A DNA stretch of 64,000 nucleotides from Rhizobium sp. R634. Its GTDB lineage: Bacteria > Pseudomonadota > Alphaproteobacteria > Rhizobiales > Rhizobiaceae. Under the pieces are notes generated by a model that saw nothing but the letters and a program-made list of their open reading frames with translations, had not been told where the DNA came from and did no database searches. The position numbers were made by a program, and so were the translations under genes. The stretch's first letter is position 1. Every line of letters starts with the position of its first letter. Shown one piece after another: positions 17,883 to 26,727 of the stretch. Where the stretch lies: positions 330,861 to 394,860 of the forward strand of contig NZ_LOKW01000027.1 of NCBI RefSeq assembly GCF_002211305.1, read 5' to 3'.

Positions 17883-18905
17883 TTGTCCTCGAACCCGCTC
17901 GCCCTTTTCGTCGGCCTCCCGAACCCCACGATTTCGGATGATGAATTCGCCCTCTTCCGCGAGACCAATCCGCTCGGCCTCTTCGTCGGCAGGCGCAATC
18001 AGCGCGAGCCGGAGCAGACGAAACGCCTGATCGAACGCTTCCGCGAAGCCGTCGGCCGCGACGATGCGCCTGTCTTCACCGACCAGGAAGGCGGCCGCGT
18101 GCAGCATCTCGACGCCGGCCCCTGGCCGCTCTTCCGCAGCTTCGGCCAGTTCGCCGAGCTCGCGCGCCGCGATTTCGATCTCGGCAGAAAAGCATTGCGC
18201 CTTTCCTCCCAGGCCATGGGCGCGATGATGACGGAACTCGGTCTTTCCAGCGGCTGCTCGCCCGTTCTCGACCTCGTCTTCGAGACAACGAGCGCGGTCA
18301 TCGGCGCCCGTTCCTTTGGCCCCGATCCCGATGTCATCGCCGCCCTCGGCCGCGAGGTGGTCGACGGCCTGCTGGAGACCGGCAACATGCCCGTCATGAA
18401 ACATATTCCCGGCCATGGCCGCGCGACGCTCGACTCCCACAAGGAGCGTCCGGTCGTCAGCGCCTCCCGCGAGACGCTGACCACGACCGATTTCAAGCCC
18501 TTCGTCGCACTGAAGGACACGCCCTGGGCGATGGTCGCCCACGTCGTCTATTCGGCCTATGACGCAGAACTTCCAGCCTCCGTCTCGCCTGTCATGCACG
18601 ACGTGATCCGCAAGGATCTTGGTTATGAGGGCGTGCTGGTTTCCGACTGCATTTTCATGGAGTCGCTCTCCGGCACGCTGCCGGAACGTGTCAGCCAGGT
18701 GCTCGACGCAGGTTTCGACATCGCGCTCCACAGCCATGGCGACATTCCCGAAAGCGAAGCTGCCGCGAAAGCTGCCCGCCCGCTGACGGACGCGGCCCTG
18801 AAGCGGATCGCCGCCGGCAAGGCTCGCCTCGGCAATCTCAAGATCGATGTCCGCGCTGCCCACGCTGAAGTCGAAGACATGTTTGCCAGCGCTTCGGTCT
18901 CCTGA
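17883..18905 (+). CDS. nagZ: beta-N-acetylhexosaminidase, glycoside hydrolase family 3 (NagZ-like)
   Basis: Releases terminal beta-linked GlcNAc, for example from GlcNAc-anhydroMurNAc or chitooligosaccharides. 340 residues. Family signatures are TDQEGGRVQHL (66-76) and the catalytic Asp/His loop KHIPGHGRATLDSH (173-186). VLVSDCIFMESLSG near 255 contains the nucleophile Asp. No signal peptide, so it acts in the cytoplasm on imported material. It differs from canonical NagZ, where the loop usually reads KHFPGHGD. The genes downstream encode an importer, which suggests the substrate arrives through it. Confidence 0.88.
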   Translation: MSSNPLALFVGLPNPTISDDEFALFRETNPLGLFVGRRNQREPEQTKRLIERFREAVGRDDAPVFTDQEGGRVQHLDAGPWPLFRSFGQFAELARRDFDLGRKALRLSSQAMGAMMTELGLSSGCSPVLDLVFETTSAVIGARSFGPDPDVIAALGREVVDGLLETGNMPVMKHIPGHGRATLDSHKERPVVSASRETLTTTDFKPFVALKDTPWAMVAHVVYSAYDAELPASVSPVMHDVIRKDLGYEGVLVSDCIFMESLSGTLPERVSQVLDAGFDIALHSHGDIPESEAAAKAARPLTDAALKRIAAGKARLGNLKIDVRAAHAEVEDMFASASVS

Positions 18906-18947
18906 CCGGCGCGCCATCTCTCACCGCATAGAAAAAGGGGAATAAAC

Positions 18948-20594
18948 ATGAAAAAATATTTTTTTGCAGCCGCAGCACTCACGCTGCTTTCGGGCTCCGC
19001 CATGGCGCAGACGATCCTGACGGCCAACATCGAACCGGCCACCACCTGGGTGCGCAACTTTAATCCGTTCAACCAGACCTCGGCGCGCCAGTCGACGCTC
19101 GACTTCATCTATGAGCCGCTCGTCATCTTCAATCGCTTCGACAGCAACAAGCCGGTCTATCGCCTGGCCGAGAGCTTCAAACTTTCCGACGACCTGAAGA
19201 GCATCGAATTCAAGCTGCGCCCGAACCTGAAATGGTCTGACGGCAAGCCGCTGACCTCAGCCGACGTCAAATTCACCTATGACTATCTGAAGACATTCCC
19301 GGCGCTCGATTTCGTCAGCATCTGGAGCTTCGTTACCGACGTCCAAGCCGTCGATGGCCAGACGGTGCGCTTCACGCTCGCCAATCCGAGCTCGCTCGCC
19401 GCCGAGCAGATCTCGCAGCTGCCGATCGTTCCCGAACATGTCTGGAAGGATGTCGCCGATCCCGTCACCTTCGCCAACGAAAACCCGGTCGGCAGCGGCC
19501 CGCTGACGGAAGTGCCGCGCTTCACCGGCCAGACCTATGACCAGTGCCGCAACCCGAACTATTGGGACAACGCGCATCTGAAGGTCGATTGCATGCGCTT
19601 CCCGCAGCTTGCCGACAACAACCAGATGCTGACGGCAACGGCCGACGGCACGCTCGACTGGGGTGTCTCCTTCATTCCCGATATCGACAATGTCTATGTC
19701 TCCAAGGATCCGGAGCATTTCCACTATTGGTATTCGCCGAGCAGCATGGTCGCCTTCCTGTTCAACCTGGAAACGGCGAACGAGAACAATAAGAAGGCCT
19801 TCAACGATGTGAAATTCCGCCGTGCCGTCGGCATGGCGCTCGACCGCAAGACGATGATCGACGTCGCCGGCTACGGTTATCCGACGTTGAACGAAGATCC
19901 CGGCCTGATGGGCGAGCTTTACAAGAGCTGGGCGGATCCGTCCGTCAAAGCCGATTTCGGCAAGTTTGCGACCTATGACGCCGACGCCGCCAAGGCGCTG
20001 CTCGACGAGGCCGGCTACAAGGACAAGGATGGTGACGGCTTCCGCGACAATCCCGACGGCAGCAAGATCTCCTTCTCGATCATTGTCCCGAACTCCTGGA
20101 CCGACTGGGTCGATACCGTCAACATCGCCGTCGAAGGCATGCAGGCGGTCGGCATCGACGCCAAGATCGAAACGCCGGAGGAGGCCGTGTGGACCGGCAA
20201 CCTCATCAACGGCAGCTTCGATGCGGCGATCAACAGCCTGCCGGCATCGGCCTCGCCCTACTACCCCTACAAGCGCGCCTTCAGCGCTTCGGACAAGGGC
20301 AAGACGCGCTTTACCGCGCAACGCTGGTTTAATCCCGATGTCGAGAAGCTCGTCACCGAGTTCACCCATACCGCCGATCTTGCCAAGCAGAAGGAAGCGA
20401 TGAACAAGGCGCAGCGCATCGTCGCCGAAAACATGCCGATGATTCCTGTGTTCAACAATCCGAACTGGTATCAGTACAACACCAAGCGCTTCACCGGCTG
20501 GTCGACCAAGGAAAACCCCTTCGTCAATCCGTCGATTTCGCGAACGAACCCGGCACGCCTCTTGAACCTGCTCGCGCTCGAGCCGGTCAAGTAA
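18948..20594 (+). CDS. periplasmic solute-binding protein, family 5, of the NagZ operon
   Basis: 548 residues with a Sec signal (MKKYFFAAAALTLLSGSAMAQ). The mature part starts TILTANIEPATTWVRNFNPFNQ and has the SBP_bac_5 pattern (LRPNLKWSDGKPLTSADVKFTYDY; FRRAVGMALDRKTMIDVAGYG). The aromatic-rich stretch HYWYSPSSMVAF hints at a sugar-stacking surface. Opp-family binding proteins for chitobiose, cellobiose and muropeptides are known, so with NagZ next door an amino-sugar oligomer is the best guess. AAAGGGGAATAAAC precedes the ATG. Confidence 0.9.
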   Translation: MKKYFFAAAALTLLSGSAMAQTILTANIEPATTWVRNFNPFNQTSARQSTLDFIYEPLVIFNRFDSNKPVYRLAESFKLSDDLKSIEFKLRPNLKWSDGKPLTSADVKFTYDYLKTFPALDFVSIWSFVTDVQAVDGQTVRFTLANPSSLAAEQISQLPIVPEHVWKDVADPVTFANENPVGSGPLTEVPRFTGQTYDQCRNPNYWDNAHLKVDCMRFPQLADNNQMLTATADGTLDWGVSFIPDIDNVYVSKDPEHFHYWYSPSSMVAFLFNLETANENNKKAFNDVKFRRAVGMALDRKTMIDVAGYGYPTLNEDPGLMGELYKSWADPSVKADFGKFATYDADAAKALLDEAGYKDKDGDGFRDNPDGSKISFSIIVPNSWTDWVDTVNIAVEGMQAVGIDAKIETPEEAVWTGNLINGSFDAAINSLPASASPYYPYKRAFSASDKGKTRFTAQRWFNPDVEKLVTEFTHTADLAKQKEAMNKAQRIVAENMPMIPVFNNPNWYQYNTKRFTGWSTKENPFVNPSISRTNPARLLNLLALEPVK

Positions 20595-20607
20595 AGGCAT
20601 TGATCCC

Positions 20608-20634
20608 GGGAGCGGTGCTTTCAACGCCGCTCCC
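20608..20634 (+). promoter_or_regulatory. intercistronic stem-loop after the binding-protein gene
   Basis: GGGAGCGG (20608-20615) pairs with CCGCTCCC (20627-20634). It is followed by GTCACG, not a T-run, so it is more likely an mRNA stabiliser or attenuator than a terminator. Confidence 0.5.
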
Positions 20635-20651
20635 GTCACGACGGAGTTCCC

Positions 20652-21629
20652 ATGGCCTTCCTGCTTCGCCGCCTCGTCTTCTACATGGCAGCCTTCATCG
20701 CGGCCGCGACGATCAACTTCTTCCTGCCCCGCCTGATGCCGGGCGATCCCGTGCAGATCATGTTTTCGAGCGCCGGCACCGAATTGCCGCCGGAAAGCCT
20801 GCAGGCGCTGAAGCTTACCTTTGGCTTCGTCGACGGCCCGCTCTGGCAGCAATATCTCACCTATCTCGGCAGCATCTTCACCGGCGATCTCGGCCGCTCG
20901 ATCAAATATTTCCCGCTGCCCGTCACCTCGGTGCTCGGCCATGCCCTCGTCTGGACCGTCGGCCTGATGGGAACGGCGACGATCGTGAGCTTCGCGCTCG
21001 GCACCTTCCTCGGCATCCTCGCCGCCTGGCGGCGCGGCAGCAGGTTCGATGTCGTCGTCTCCGTCGGCGCGATCTTCGCGACCTCGGTGCCGGCCGTCGT
21101 CACCTCGCTGATCGTGCTCTTCATCTTCGGCTTCACGCTCGGCTGGTTTCCGAACGGCTATGCCGCCGATCCCTCGCTCGATCCGGCCTTCAGCCTGCAA
21201 TATATCGGCAGCGTCGCCTATCACGGCATCCTGCCGATGGTGACGCTCTGCACCGTGCTGATCGGCGGCTTCACCGTCACCATGCGCAACAACATGATCA
21301 ACCTGCTCGGCGAGGACTATATCGTCATGGCCCGCGCCAAGGGCCTTTCCGACCGGCATGTGATGCTCTGGTATGCGGCGCGCAACGCCCTGCTGCCGAC
21401 CGTCTCCAGCCTTGCGATCGCGATCGGCACCATCCTTGGCGGCTCGCTGGTGACTGAAGTGGTCTACAACTATCCCGGCCTGGGCAACATTCTCTACCAG
21501 GCGATCCTCGCCCGCGATTATCCCGTCATCCAGGGCCAGCTCCTGATCATGACCGCCACCATGCTGATCGCCAATTTCATCGTCGACGTTAGTTATGTCC
21601 TGCTCGATCCCAGGCTGAAGGGAGCATGA
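20652..21629 (+). CDS. Opp-type ABC transporter permease (OppB class)
   Basis: Inner-membrane subunit of 325 residues. It starts MAFLLRRLVFYMAAFIAAATINFFLPRLMPGDP, the DppB/OppB opening, with an EAA-like loop YIVMARAKGLSDRHVMLWYAARNALLP near 220 and the ending NFIVDVSYVLLDPRLKGA. SD CGGAG lies upstream. The second permease starts 1 base after its stop region, so the two are cotranslated. Confidence 0.92.
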   Translation: MAFLLRRLVFYMAAFIAAATINFFLPRLMPGDPVQIMFSSAGTELPPESLQALKLTFGFVDGPLWQQYLTYLGSIFTGDLGRSIKYFPLPVTSVLGHALVWTVGLMGTATIVSFALGTFLGILAAWRRGSRFDVVVSVGAIFATSVPAVVTSLIVLFIFGFTLGWFPNGYAADPSLDPAFSLQYIGSVAYHGILPMVTLCTVLIGGFTVTMRNNMINLLGEDYIVMARAKGLSDRHVMLWYAARNALLPTVSSLAIAIGTILGGSLVTEVVYNYPGLGNILYQAILARDYPVIQGQLLIMTATMLIANFIVDVSYVLLDPRLKGA

Positions 21630-21630
21630 G

Positions 21631-22509
21631 ATGAAGAGCCTGCTTCAAAACCGCAAGGCGCTGGCCGGCCTGCTGATCATCGCCTTCATCGTTGTGGTCG
21701 CGATCGCAGCCCCGCTGCTGACGCATTACGATCCCGCCGCCCACACCGGCAGGCCGCATCAGCCGCCGTCGCTCGACCATCTGCTCGGCACGACCCGCAT
21801 CGGCCAGGATGTCTTCGCCCGCCTGCTCTACGGCGCCCGCACCTCGCTCGCCGTCGGCTTCGGCGCCGGCTTGCTGATCACCCTCGTCGGCACCGCGCTC
21901 GGCATCATCTCCGGCTATCGCGGCGGCAGGACGGACGAGATCATCAGCTTCTTCACCAACATGGTGCTCGTCGTTCCCAACCTGCCGCTGCTCTTGGTGC
22001 TCGCTGCCTTCATCGGCCAGGCAAGCCCCGTCGTCATCGCCCTCATCCTCGGCGCCACCTCCTGGGCTTGGGGCGCGCGCGTCACCCGCGCCGAAACGCT
22101 CTCCGTCAAGCACAAGGATTTCGTCAAATCGGCCGAGATGATGGGCGAGCCGCAATGGCGCATCATGACATTCGAGATCTTCCCCAACGTGATTTCAATC
22201 GTCGGCATCAACTTCATCGGCAGCGTCATCTTCGCCATCATCACCGAAGCGACGCTGGAATTCCTCGGGCTCGGCGATCCCAAGGCGATCTCCTGGGGCA
22301 CGATGCTCTACAATGCGCAGAAGGCTTCCGCGCTTTCGGTCGGCGCATGGTGGGATATCCTCACGCCCTGCTTCGCGCTCGCCTTTCTCGGCATAGGCAT
22401 GTCGCTGCTCAACTTCGCCGTCGACGAGATCGCCAATCCGCGGCTGCGCACCGGCAATCACCTGAAGCGCTGGTCGCTGCTCGTCCGCTCCGGGGAGGGC
22501 CGCCTGTGA
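21631..22509 (+). CDS. Opp-type ABC transporter permease (OppC class)
   Basis: 292 residues. It carries the OppC motif LLGTTRIGQDVFARLLYGARTSLAVG, an EAA-type segment KSAEMMGEPQWRIMTFEIFPN near 170 and FLGLGDPKAISWGTML. These features are closer to oligosaccharide-importing members than to E. coli DppC, judged by eye only. Its stop TGA overlaps the GTG start of the next ATPase gene. Confidence 0.92.
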   Translation: MKSLLQNRKALAGLLIIAFIVVVAIAAPLLTHYDPAAHTGRPHQPPSLDHLLGTTRIGQDVFARLLYGARTSLAVGFGAGLLITLVGTALGIISGYRGGRTDEIISFFTNMVLVVPNLPLLLVLAAFIGQASPVVIALILGATSWAWGARVTRAETLSVKHKDFVKSAEMMGEPQWRIMTFEIFPNVISIVGINFIGSVIFAIITEATLEFLGLGDPKAISWGTMLYNAQKASALSVGAWWDILTPCFALAFLGIGMSLLNFAVDEIANPRLRTGNHLKRWSLLVRSGEGRL

Positions 22510-23309
22510 CCCAGCCGCTGCTTTCTGTGAGGAACCTCACCATCGATTATATCGGCGAGCAGAAGGATTTCCGCGCCGTCGACGATGTCAGCTTCGACGT
22601 GGCGCCGGGCGAGGTCTTCGGTCTTGCCGGCGAATCCGGCTGCGGCAAGAGCACCATCGCCTTCGCCATCAGCCGCCTGCACAAGCCGCCGGCACTGATC
22701 CGCAAGGAGAGCCGCATCCTGCTCGACGGGCGCGACGTGCTCGGCCTCGACCGGCAGGCGCTCGCCGCCTTCCGCTGGCGCGAGGTCGCCATGGTCTTCC
22801 AGAGCGCCATGAACTCGCTGAACCCCGTGCTGCGCGTCGAGGCGCAGTTCTACGACGTGCTGCGCACCCACAAGAATATGAGCCGAGCGCAAGCCCGCGA
22901 GCGCACCGCCGAGATGCTGACGCTCGTCGACATCGCGCCGGATCGCATGCGCGACTATCCCCATCAGTTTTCCGGCGGCATGCGCCAGCGCATCGTCATC
23001 GCCATCTGCATGGCGCTCGATCCGAAGCTCGTCGTCATGGACGAGCCGACGACGGCGCTCGACGTCGTCGTCCAACGCGAGATCCTGCAGCGCATCAACG
23101 AGCTGCGCCGCCGCTTCGGCTTCTCGGTTCTCTTCATCACCCATGATCTCGGGCTGATGGTGCAGTTCTGCGACCGCATCGGTATCATGCTGGCAGGCAG
23201 GCTGGTGGAGCAGAACGCCGCCGAGGCGATCTACCGGACGCCTGAGCATGACTACACGAAGAAGCTCTGGGCCTCCTTCCCCTCGCTGCACGGAGGAGTG
23301 CTGCTATGA
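22506..23309 (+). CDS. ABC transporter ATPase (OppD class)
   Basis: 267 residues starting at GTG 22506 behind GGGGAGGG. A much longer upstream frame exists but is out of family. Walker A is GESGCGKS (about 46-53), signature FSGGMRQR and Walker B LVVMDEPTTALD, with ITHDLGLMVQFCDRIGIM as H-loop. The last four bases overlap the next ATPase start. It is somewhat short at the C-terminus for OppD, which usually continues beyond the HDYTKKLW element. Confidence 0.92.
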   Translation: MTQPLLSVRNLTIDYIGEQKDFRAVDDVSFDVAPGEVFGLAGESGCGKSTIAFAISRLHKPPALIRKESRILLDGRDVLGLDRQALAAFRWREVAMVFQSAMNSLNPVLRVEAQFYDVLRTHKNMSRAQARERTAEMLTLVDIAPDRMRDYPHQFSGGMRQRIVIAICMALDPKLVVMDEPTTALDVVVQREILQRINELRRRFGFSVLFITHDLGLMVQFCDRIGIMLAGRLVEQNAAEAIYRTPEHDYTKKLWASFPSLHGGVLL

Positions 23310-24205
23310 GCGACGCCATTCTCGCGCTCGACACGGTGACGAAGACGTTCGGCCATGGGGCCGCGGCGGTGCATGCGGCCCGCGCCATCTCGTTTTCGCT
23401 GCATGGCGGCCGGGCGCTGGCGCTCGTCGGCGAATCCGGCAGCGGCAAGACCACCTGCGCCCGCATGGCGATGCGCGAATATCTGCCGACATCGGGCCGC
23501 ATTCTCTACAAGGGCCGGCCGGTCGAAGCGGCGAATTCCGCCGAGATCGCACGCTACCGCCGCTCGGTGCAGATGATCTTCCAGGATCCCTTCGCTTCGC
23601 TGAACCCGGCCCACACCATCGCCCATCACCTCAGGCGGCCGCTGAAGCTGCATCGCCCCCACATCAAGGGGACCGAGATCGATGCGACGGTCCGCGAACT
23701 GCTGCAGCGCGTCAGGCTCGATCCCGATCTCGTCGCACCGAAATATCCGCATGAGCTCTCCGGCGGCCAGCGCCAGCGCGTCAACATCGCCCGCGCGCTT
23801 GCCGTCAAGCCGGAAGTGATCGTGGCGGACGAGCCGACGTCGATGCTCGATGTCTCGGTGCGGCTCGGCGTGCTCAACCTGTTGAACGAGATGAAGCGGG
23901 AGATGAGTCTCGGCCTGCTCTACATCACCCATGACATCGCCACCGCCCGTTACGTCGCGGAAGATATCGCCGTGATGTATGCCGGCCAGATCGTCGAATG
24001 GGGCAGCGTCGCCAAGGTGATCGACAATCCGCTGCATCCTTATACAAGGCTGCTGCTTTCGGCCGTGCCCGATCCGGATGTCCGTTTCGAGGATCCGAAG
24101 GCCCGGCTCCGGCCCGAGGAGGTGGAGAATATCCGCCGCCGCTCCGCCGCGCCGCAGGACGATGTCGTCGAGGTGGAGCCGGAGCATTTCATGCGGGTGA
24201 TCTGA
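23306..24205 (+). CDS. ABC transporter ATPase (OppF class)
   Basis: 299 residues. Walker A GESGSGKT, Q-loop region QMIFQDPFASLNPAH, signature LSGGQRQR, Walker B VIVADEPTSMLD, H-loop ITHDIATARYV, and the OppF-type tail HPYTRLLLSAVPDPD. It is the last gene of the six-gene operon that begins with the acetyltransferase. Together with 22506-23309 it provides the two nucleotide sites. Confidence 0.93.
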   Translation: MSDAILALDTVTKTFGHGAAAVHAARAISFSLHGGRALALVGESGSGKTTCARMAMREYLPTSGRILYKGRPVEAANSAEIARYRRSVQMIFQDPFASLNPAHTIAHHLRRPLKLHRPHIKGTEIDATVRELLQRVRLDPDLVAPKYPHELSGGQRQRVNIARALAVKPEVIVADEPTSMLDVSVRLGVLNLLNEMKREMSLGLLYITHDIATARYVAEDIAVMYAGQIVEWGSVAKVIDNPLHPYTRLLLSAVPDPDVRFEDPKARLRPEEVENIRRRSAAPQDDVVEVEPEHFMRVI

Positions 24206-24223
24206 CAGTCCGTGTGATTGCAC

Positions 24224-24661
24224 TCAGCCGAGTTCCTGAGCAAGTCCGAGAAGAAGCCCTTCGGGTCCACGGATGTAGCAGAGCCGATACGCGTCCTTAT
24301 ACTGGACAACTTCCCCGACAAGCTCAGCGCCGCGGCTGCGGAGCCTTTCAAGCGTTTCGTCGATGTCATCGACGGTGAACATGACACGGAGATAGCCGAG
24401 CGCGTTGACCGGAGCGTTCCGGTGATCTGCAACGACATCCGGCATGAGGAAGCGCGAGAGCTCCAGCCGGCTGTGTCCATCCGGTGTGCGCATCATGGCA
24501 ATCTCGACCCGCTGGTCGCCCAGTCCCGTGATACGCCCGGCCCATTCTCCTTCGATCGTCGCCCGTCCTTCCAGTTCGAGGCCGAGTTCGCCAAAGAAAT
24601 CAATCGCCCGTCCAAGGTCTTCGACGACGATGCCGACATTGTCCATCCGCTTGAGCGCCAT
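24224..24661 (-). CDS. VOC-superfamily (glyoxalase/bleomycin-resistance-like) protein
   Basis: 145 residues with the paired beta-alpha-beta-beta-beta modules of the VOC fold: MDNVGIVVEDLGRAIDFFGELGLELEGR, then LRVMFTVDDIDETLERLRSRGAELVGEV and LCYIRGPEGLLLGLAQELG. Metal-ligand positions (H/E) are only partly obvious; the last glutamate lies in the C-terminal strand region. ATG 24661 is used because GGAG is just upstream. It converges on the importer operon from the opposite strand. Substrate unknown. Confidence 0.82.
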   Translation of the reverse strand: MALKRMDNVGIVVEDLGRAIDFFGELGLELEGRATIEGEWAGRITGLGDQRVEIAMMRTPDGHSRLELSRFLMPDVVADHRNAPVNALGYLRVMFTVDDIDETLERLRSRGAELVGEVVQYKDAYRLCYIRGPEGLLLGLAQELG

Positions 24662-24896
24662 GTTCCAATCTCCAAAGTGTCGTTGCAATCTACGAGGTGT
24701 CGCCTCGTCTCACAAAGGACGTTTGAGGAACCTCAGCACCGACAGCTTCCAGCTCAATTTGCTTCTGTCCACATCAGAGGCCTGTCCGGATCGCCTTACA
24801 CCGCTATCAGTTTTCAAGCGGCCCCAGAGGCCGGCTTGCTGGCCCCGCTCATCGCCCTATGCTAGGGACGGCTCTTTCATGTGAGGCGAAACCATC

Positions 24897-25574
24897 ATGC
24901 TGCCCTGGATCCAGCTCGATTCCGCGACCATTCCCGGCGAAGGCGGCGAGCTCAGGCTGAAGCAGCGCGGCAGCGAGTTCTCGATCATGCTCGGCGCCAA
25001 CGAGCTGATGAACAGCCGCCTCAGCGGCTCGGAGGAGGCGCTGGCGACACTTTCCTGGGAGCGGATCAAGGCGCATCCAAAGCCGAGGATCCTGATCGGC
25101 GGGCTCGGCATGGGTTTTACTCTGCGCGCCGCTCTTGCCGTTCTTCCCGGTGATGCGTCGGTGACTGTCGCCGAATTGGTGCCTGCCGTCGTCGCCTGGG
25201 CGCGCGGGCCGATGGCCGAGGTTTTCAAGGGCTGCCTCGATGATCCGCGCGTCGGCATTCATGAAGGCGACGTCGGCGAGGCGATCCGTGCCGGCAAGGG
25301 CGGCTATGACGCCATCCTGCTCGATGTCGACAACGGCCCTGACGGGCTGACGCGGGAATCCAACGACCGGCTCTATGATTTCGCCGGCCTTCGCGCCGCC
25401 CGCGATGCGCTACGGCGAGGCGGCGTGCTCGCCGTCTGGTCATCCGGCCAAGATCCCGCTTTCACGCGACGTCTCGGAGATAGCGGCTTTTTCGTCGATG
25501 TCGTCAATACCCGCGCCGGCCGCAAACGCGGCGCCCGCCACGTGATCTGGCTTGCCGTCAAATCGACCGGCTGA
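24897..25574 (+). CDS. spermidine-synthase-like methyltransferase-fold protein
   Basis: 225 residues with a Rossmann-type nucleotide loop RILIGGLGMGFTLRAAL (70-86), the acidic strand VTVAELVPAVVAWAR and YDAILLDVDNGPDGLT, the layout of polyamine aminopropyltransferases. It lacks the long N-terminal beta domain of true SpeE. Similar short proteins are widespread in rhizobia and mostly uncharacterised. It is a single gene, convergent with the aldolase that follows. Confidence 0.75.
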   Translation: MLPWIQLDSATIPGEGGELRLKQRGSEFSIMLGANELMNSRLSGSEEALATLSWERIKAHPKPRILIGGLGMGFTLRAALAVLPGDASVTVAELVPAVVAWARGPMAEVFKGCLDDPRVGIHEGDVGEAIRAGKGGYDAILLDVDNGPDGLTRESNDRLYDFAGLRAARDALRRGGVLAVWSSGQDPAFTRRLGDSGFFVDVVNTRAGRKRGARHVIWLAVKSTG

Positions 25575-25580
25575 CGAAGA

Positions 25581-26375
25581 TCAGCTGCCCGAAGCGATCC
25601 TGCGGGCGGCATTGATGGCGCGGCGGGCGCCGGAGCGCAGCTGTATGGTCTCGGCGCCGGCGATGACCAGATCGAATCCGAACTTCAGCAGCTCGCCGGC
25701 CCGCTCGCCATCGCCGGCATAGGCACAGGCGAATTTGCCGTGGGCGCGGCAGCGCGCAACGGCATGCTGCATGGCGCTGTCGATCTCGGCCGCGTTCGGC
25801 GCCACCTGATCGCCGTTCGACAGCGCGATCGAAAGGTCGGCGGGGCCGACGAATATGCCGTCGATGCCGGTCACGCCGAGAATGCCGTCGATCGCATCGA
25901 GAGCCGCACGGGTCTCGACCATGGCGATGGCGACGGTGAGGTCGTTGGCAGTCTTCAGATAGGCGTCGGCCGACAGGCCGCTATGGTTCAGCGCCAGAGA
26001 CGGCCCCCAACTGCGCTCGCCGAGGGGCGGATATTTCGTGGTCCTGACCAGGGCTCGCGCATCTTCGGCCGAATTTATCATCGGCGCGATGATGCCGGAG
26101 GCGCCGGCATCGAGCAGCCGCGAGGCGGAGGCAAAATCGCCGACTGGAATGCGCGCGATAGCCGGCTTGCCGGCAAGACGTGCCTGAGCAACGGCATTTG
26201 CCGCTGACTGCATGTCCCACATGCCGTGCTGCATATCCAGGACGACGGCATCGAACGCTTCCTGCGCCAAATGGTTGACGAGCATGGCGTCGGGGATGCC
26301 GACCCAGGCGGAGATCATGCCGCCCTGATGCCTCCGGATGCGGTCGGCAAAACCATCGATTTCTGCTGCGCTCAT
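25581..26375 (-). CDS. HpcH/HpaI-family class II aldolase
   Basis: 264-residue TIM barrel of the 2-keto-3-deoxy sugar acid / HpcH aldolase family, which cleave or form pyruvate adducts with a divalent metal. Motifs seen are ISAWVGIPDAMLVNHLAQEAFDAVVLDMQHG, ARIPVGDFASASRLLDAGASGIIAPMINSAEDA, the arginine-containing YPPLGERSWGP, the metal glutamate in MVETRAAL, and GIFVGPADLSIALS. ATG 26375 has GAGGAG upstream; the frame extends further without homology. A rhamnonate or glucarate pathway is possible but no partner genes are adjacent. Confidence 0.88.
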   Translation of the reverse strand: MSAAEIDGFADRIRRHQGGMISAWVGIPDAMLVNHLAQEAFDAVVLDMQHGMWDMQSAANAVAQARLAGKPAIARIPVGDFASASRLLDAGASGIIAPMINSAEDARALVRTTKYPPLGERSWGPSLALNHSGLSADAYLKTANDLTVAIAMVETRAALDAIDGILGVTGIDGIFVGPADLSIALSNGDQVAPNAAEIDSAMQHAVARCRAHGKFACAYAGDGERAGELLKFGFDLVIAGAETIQLRSGARRAINAARRIASGS

Positions 26376-26437
26376 GCCATTCTCCTCATTTCGACAGGCC
26401 GCCTGCGGCCGGATTACCGCCAAACGGCAGCAGCCAT

Positions 26438-26638
26438 TCATCCTCTGCGGCGAAGCCGCGAGATGGTGACCATCACGACGATGCCGGCCGCTGCCAGAAT
26501 GGCGCCCCAGAGCATCCAGATCTTTTGGGCAATCATGAAACTCGACGCCGGATAGGGAAAATAGCCGCTTCCCTGCCCGATCCAGATCAGGCCGAACACG
26601 ACCATGAGCAGTCCGATGACATATCCGATGGTTCGCAT
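26438..26638 (-). CDS. small two-helix membrane protein
   Basis: 66 residues with two hydrophobic helices (about 4-24 and 38-60) separated by GSGYFPYPASSFM and a basic C-terminus (SRLRRRG). AAGGGG lies upstream of the ATG. It resembles short conserved rhizobial membrane proteins, but I cannot assign a function. Confidence 0.7.
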   Translation of the reverse strand: MRTIGYVIGLLMVVFGLIWIGQGSGYFPYPASSFMIAQKIWMLWGAILAAAGIVVMVTISRLRRRG

Positions 26639-26727
26639 GCTTCAGCCCCTTCGCTATGGATTCGCTCCACAATGTCGATCGTCATCGCTGATGACAAGGC
26701 TTCTGCTGAGGAGAAATGCAACCGCCG

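Noticed and set aside
19257..21359. 700-codon minus-strand open frame
   Set aside because: It is antisense to the binding-protein and permease genes, which have clear signal peptide and transporter motifs.
22068..23309. Longer version of the OppD-class ATPase starting inside the permease
   Set aside because: The first 146 codons overlap the permease in another frame; GTG 22506 with GGGGAGGG begins the ABC homology.
24689..24896. tRNA or small RNA gene in the 208-base gap between the VOC and spermidine-synthase-like genes
   Set aside because: No cloverleaf, conserved TTCRANNCY box or terminator hairpin is visible.
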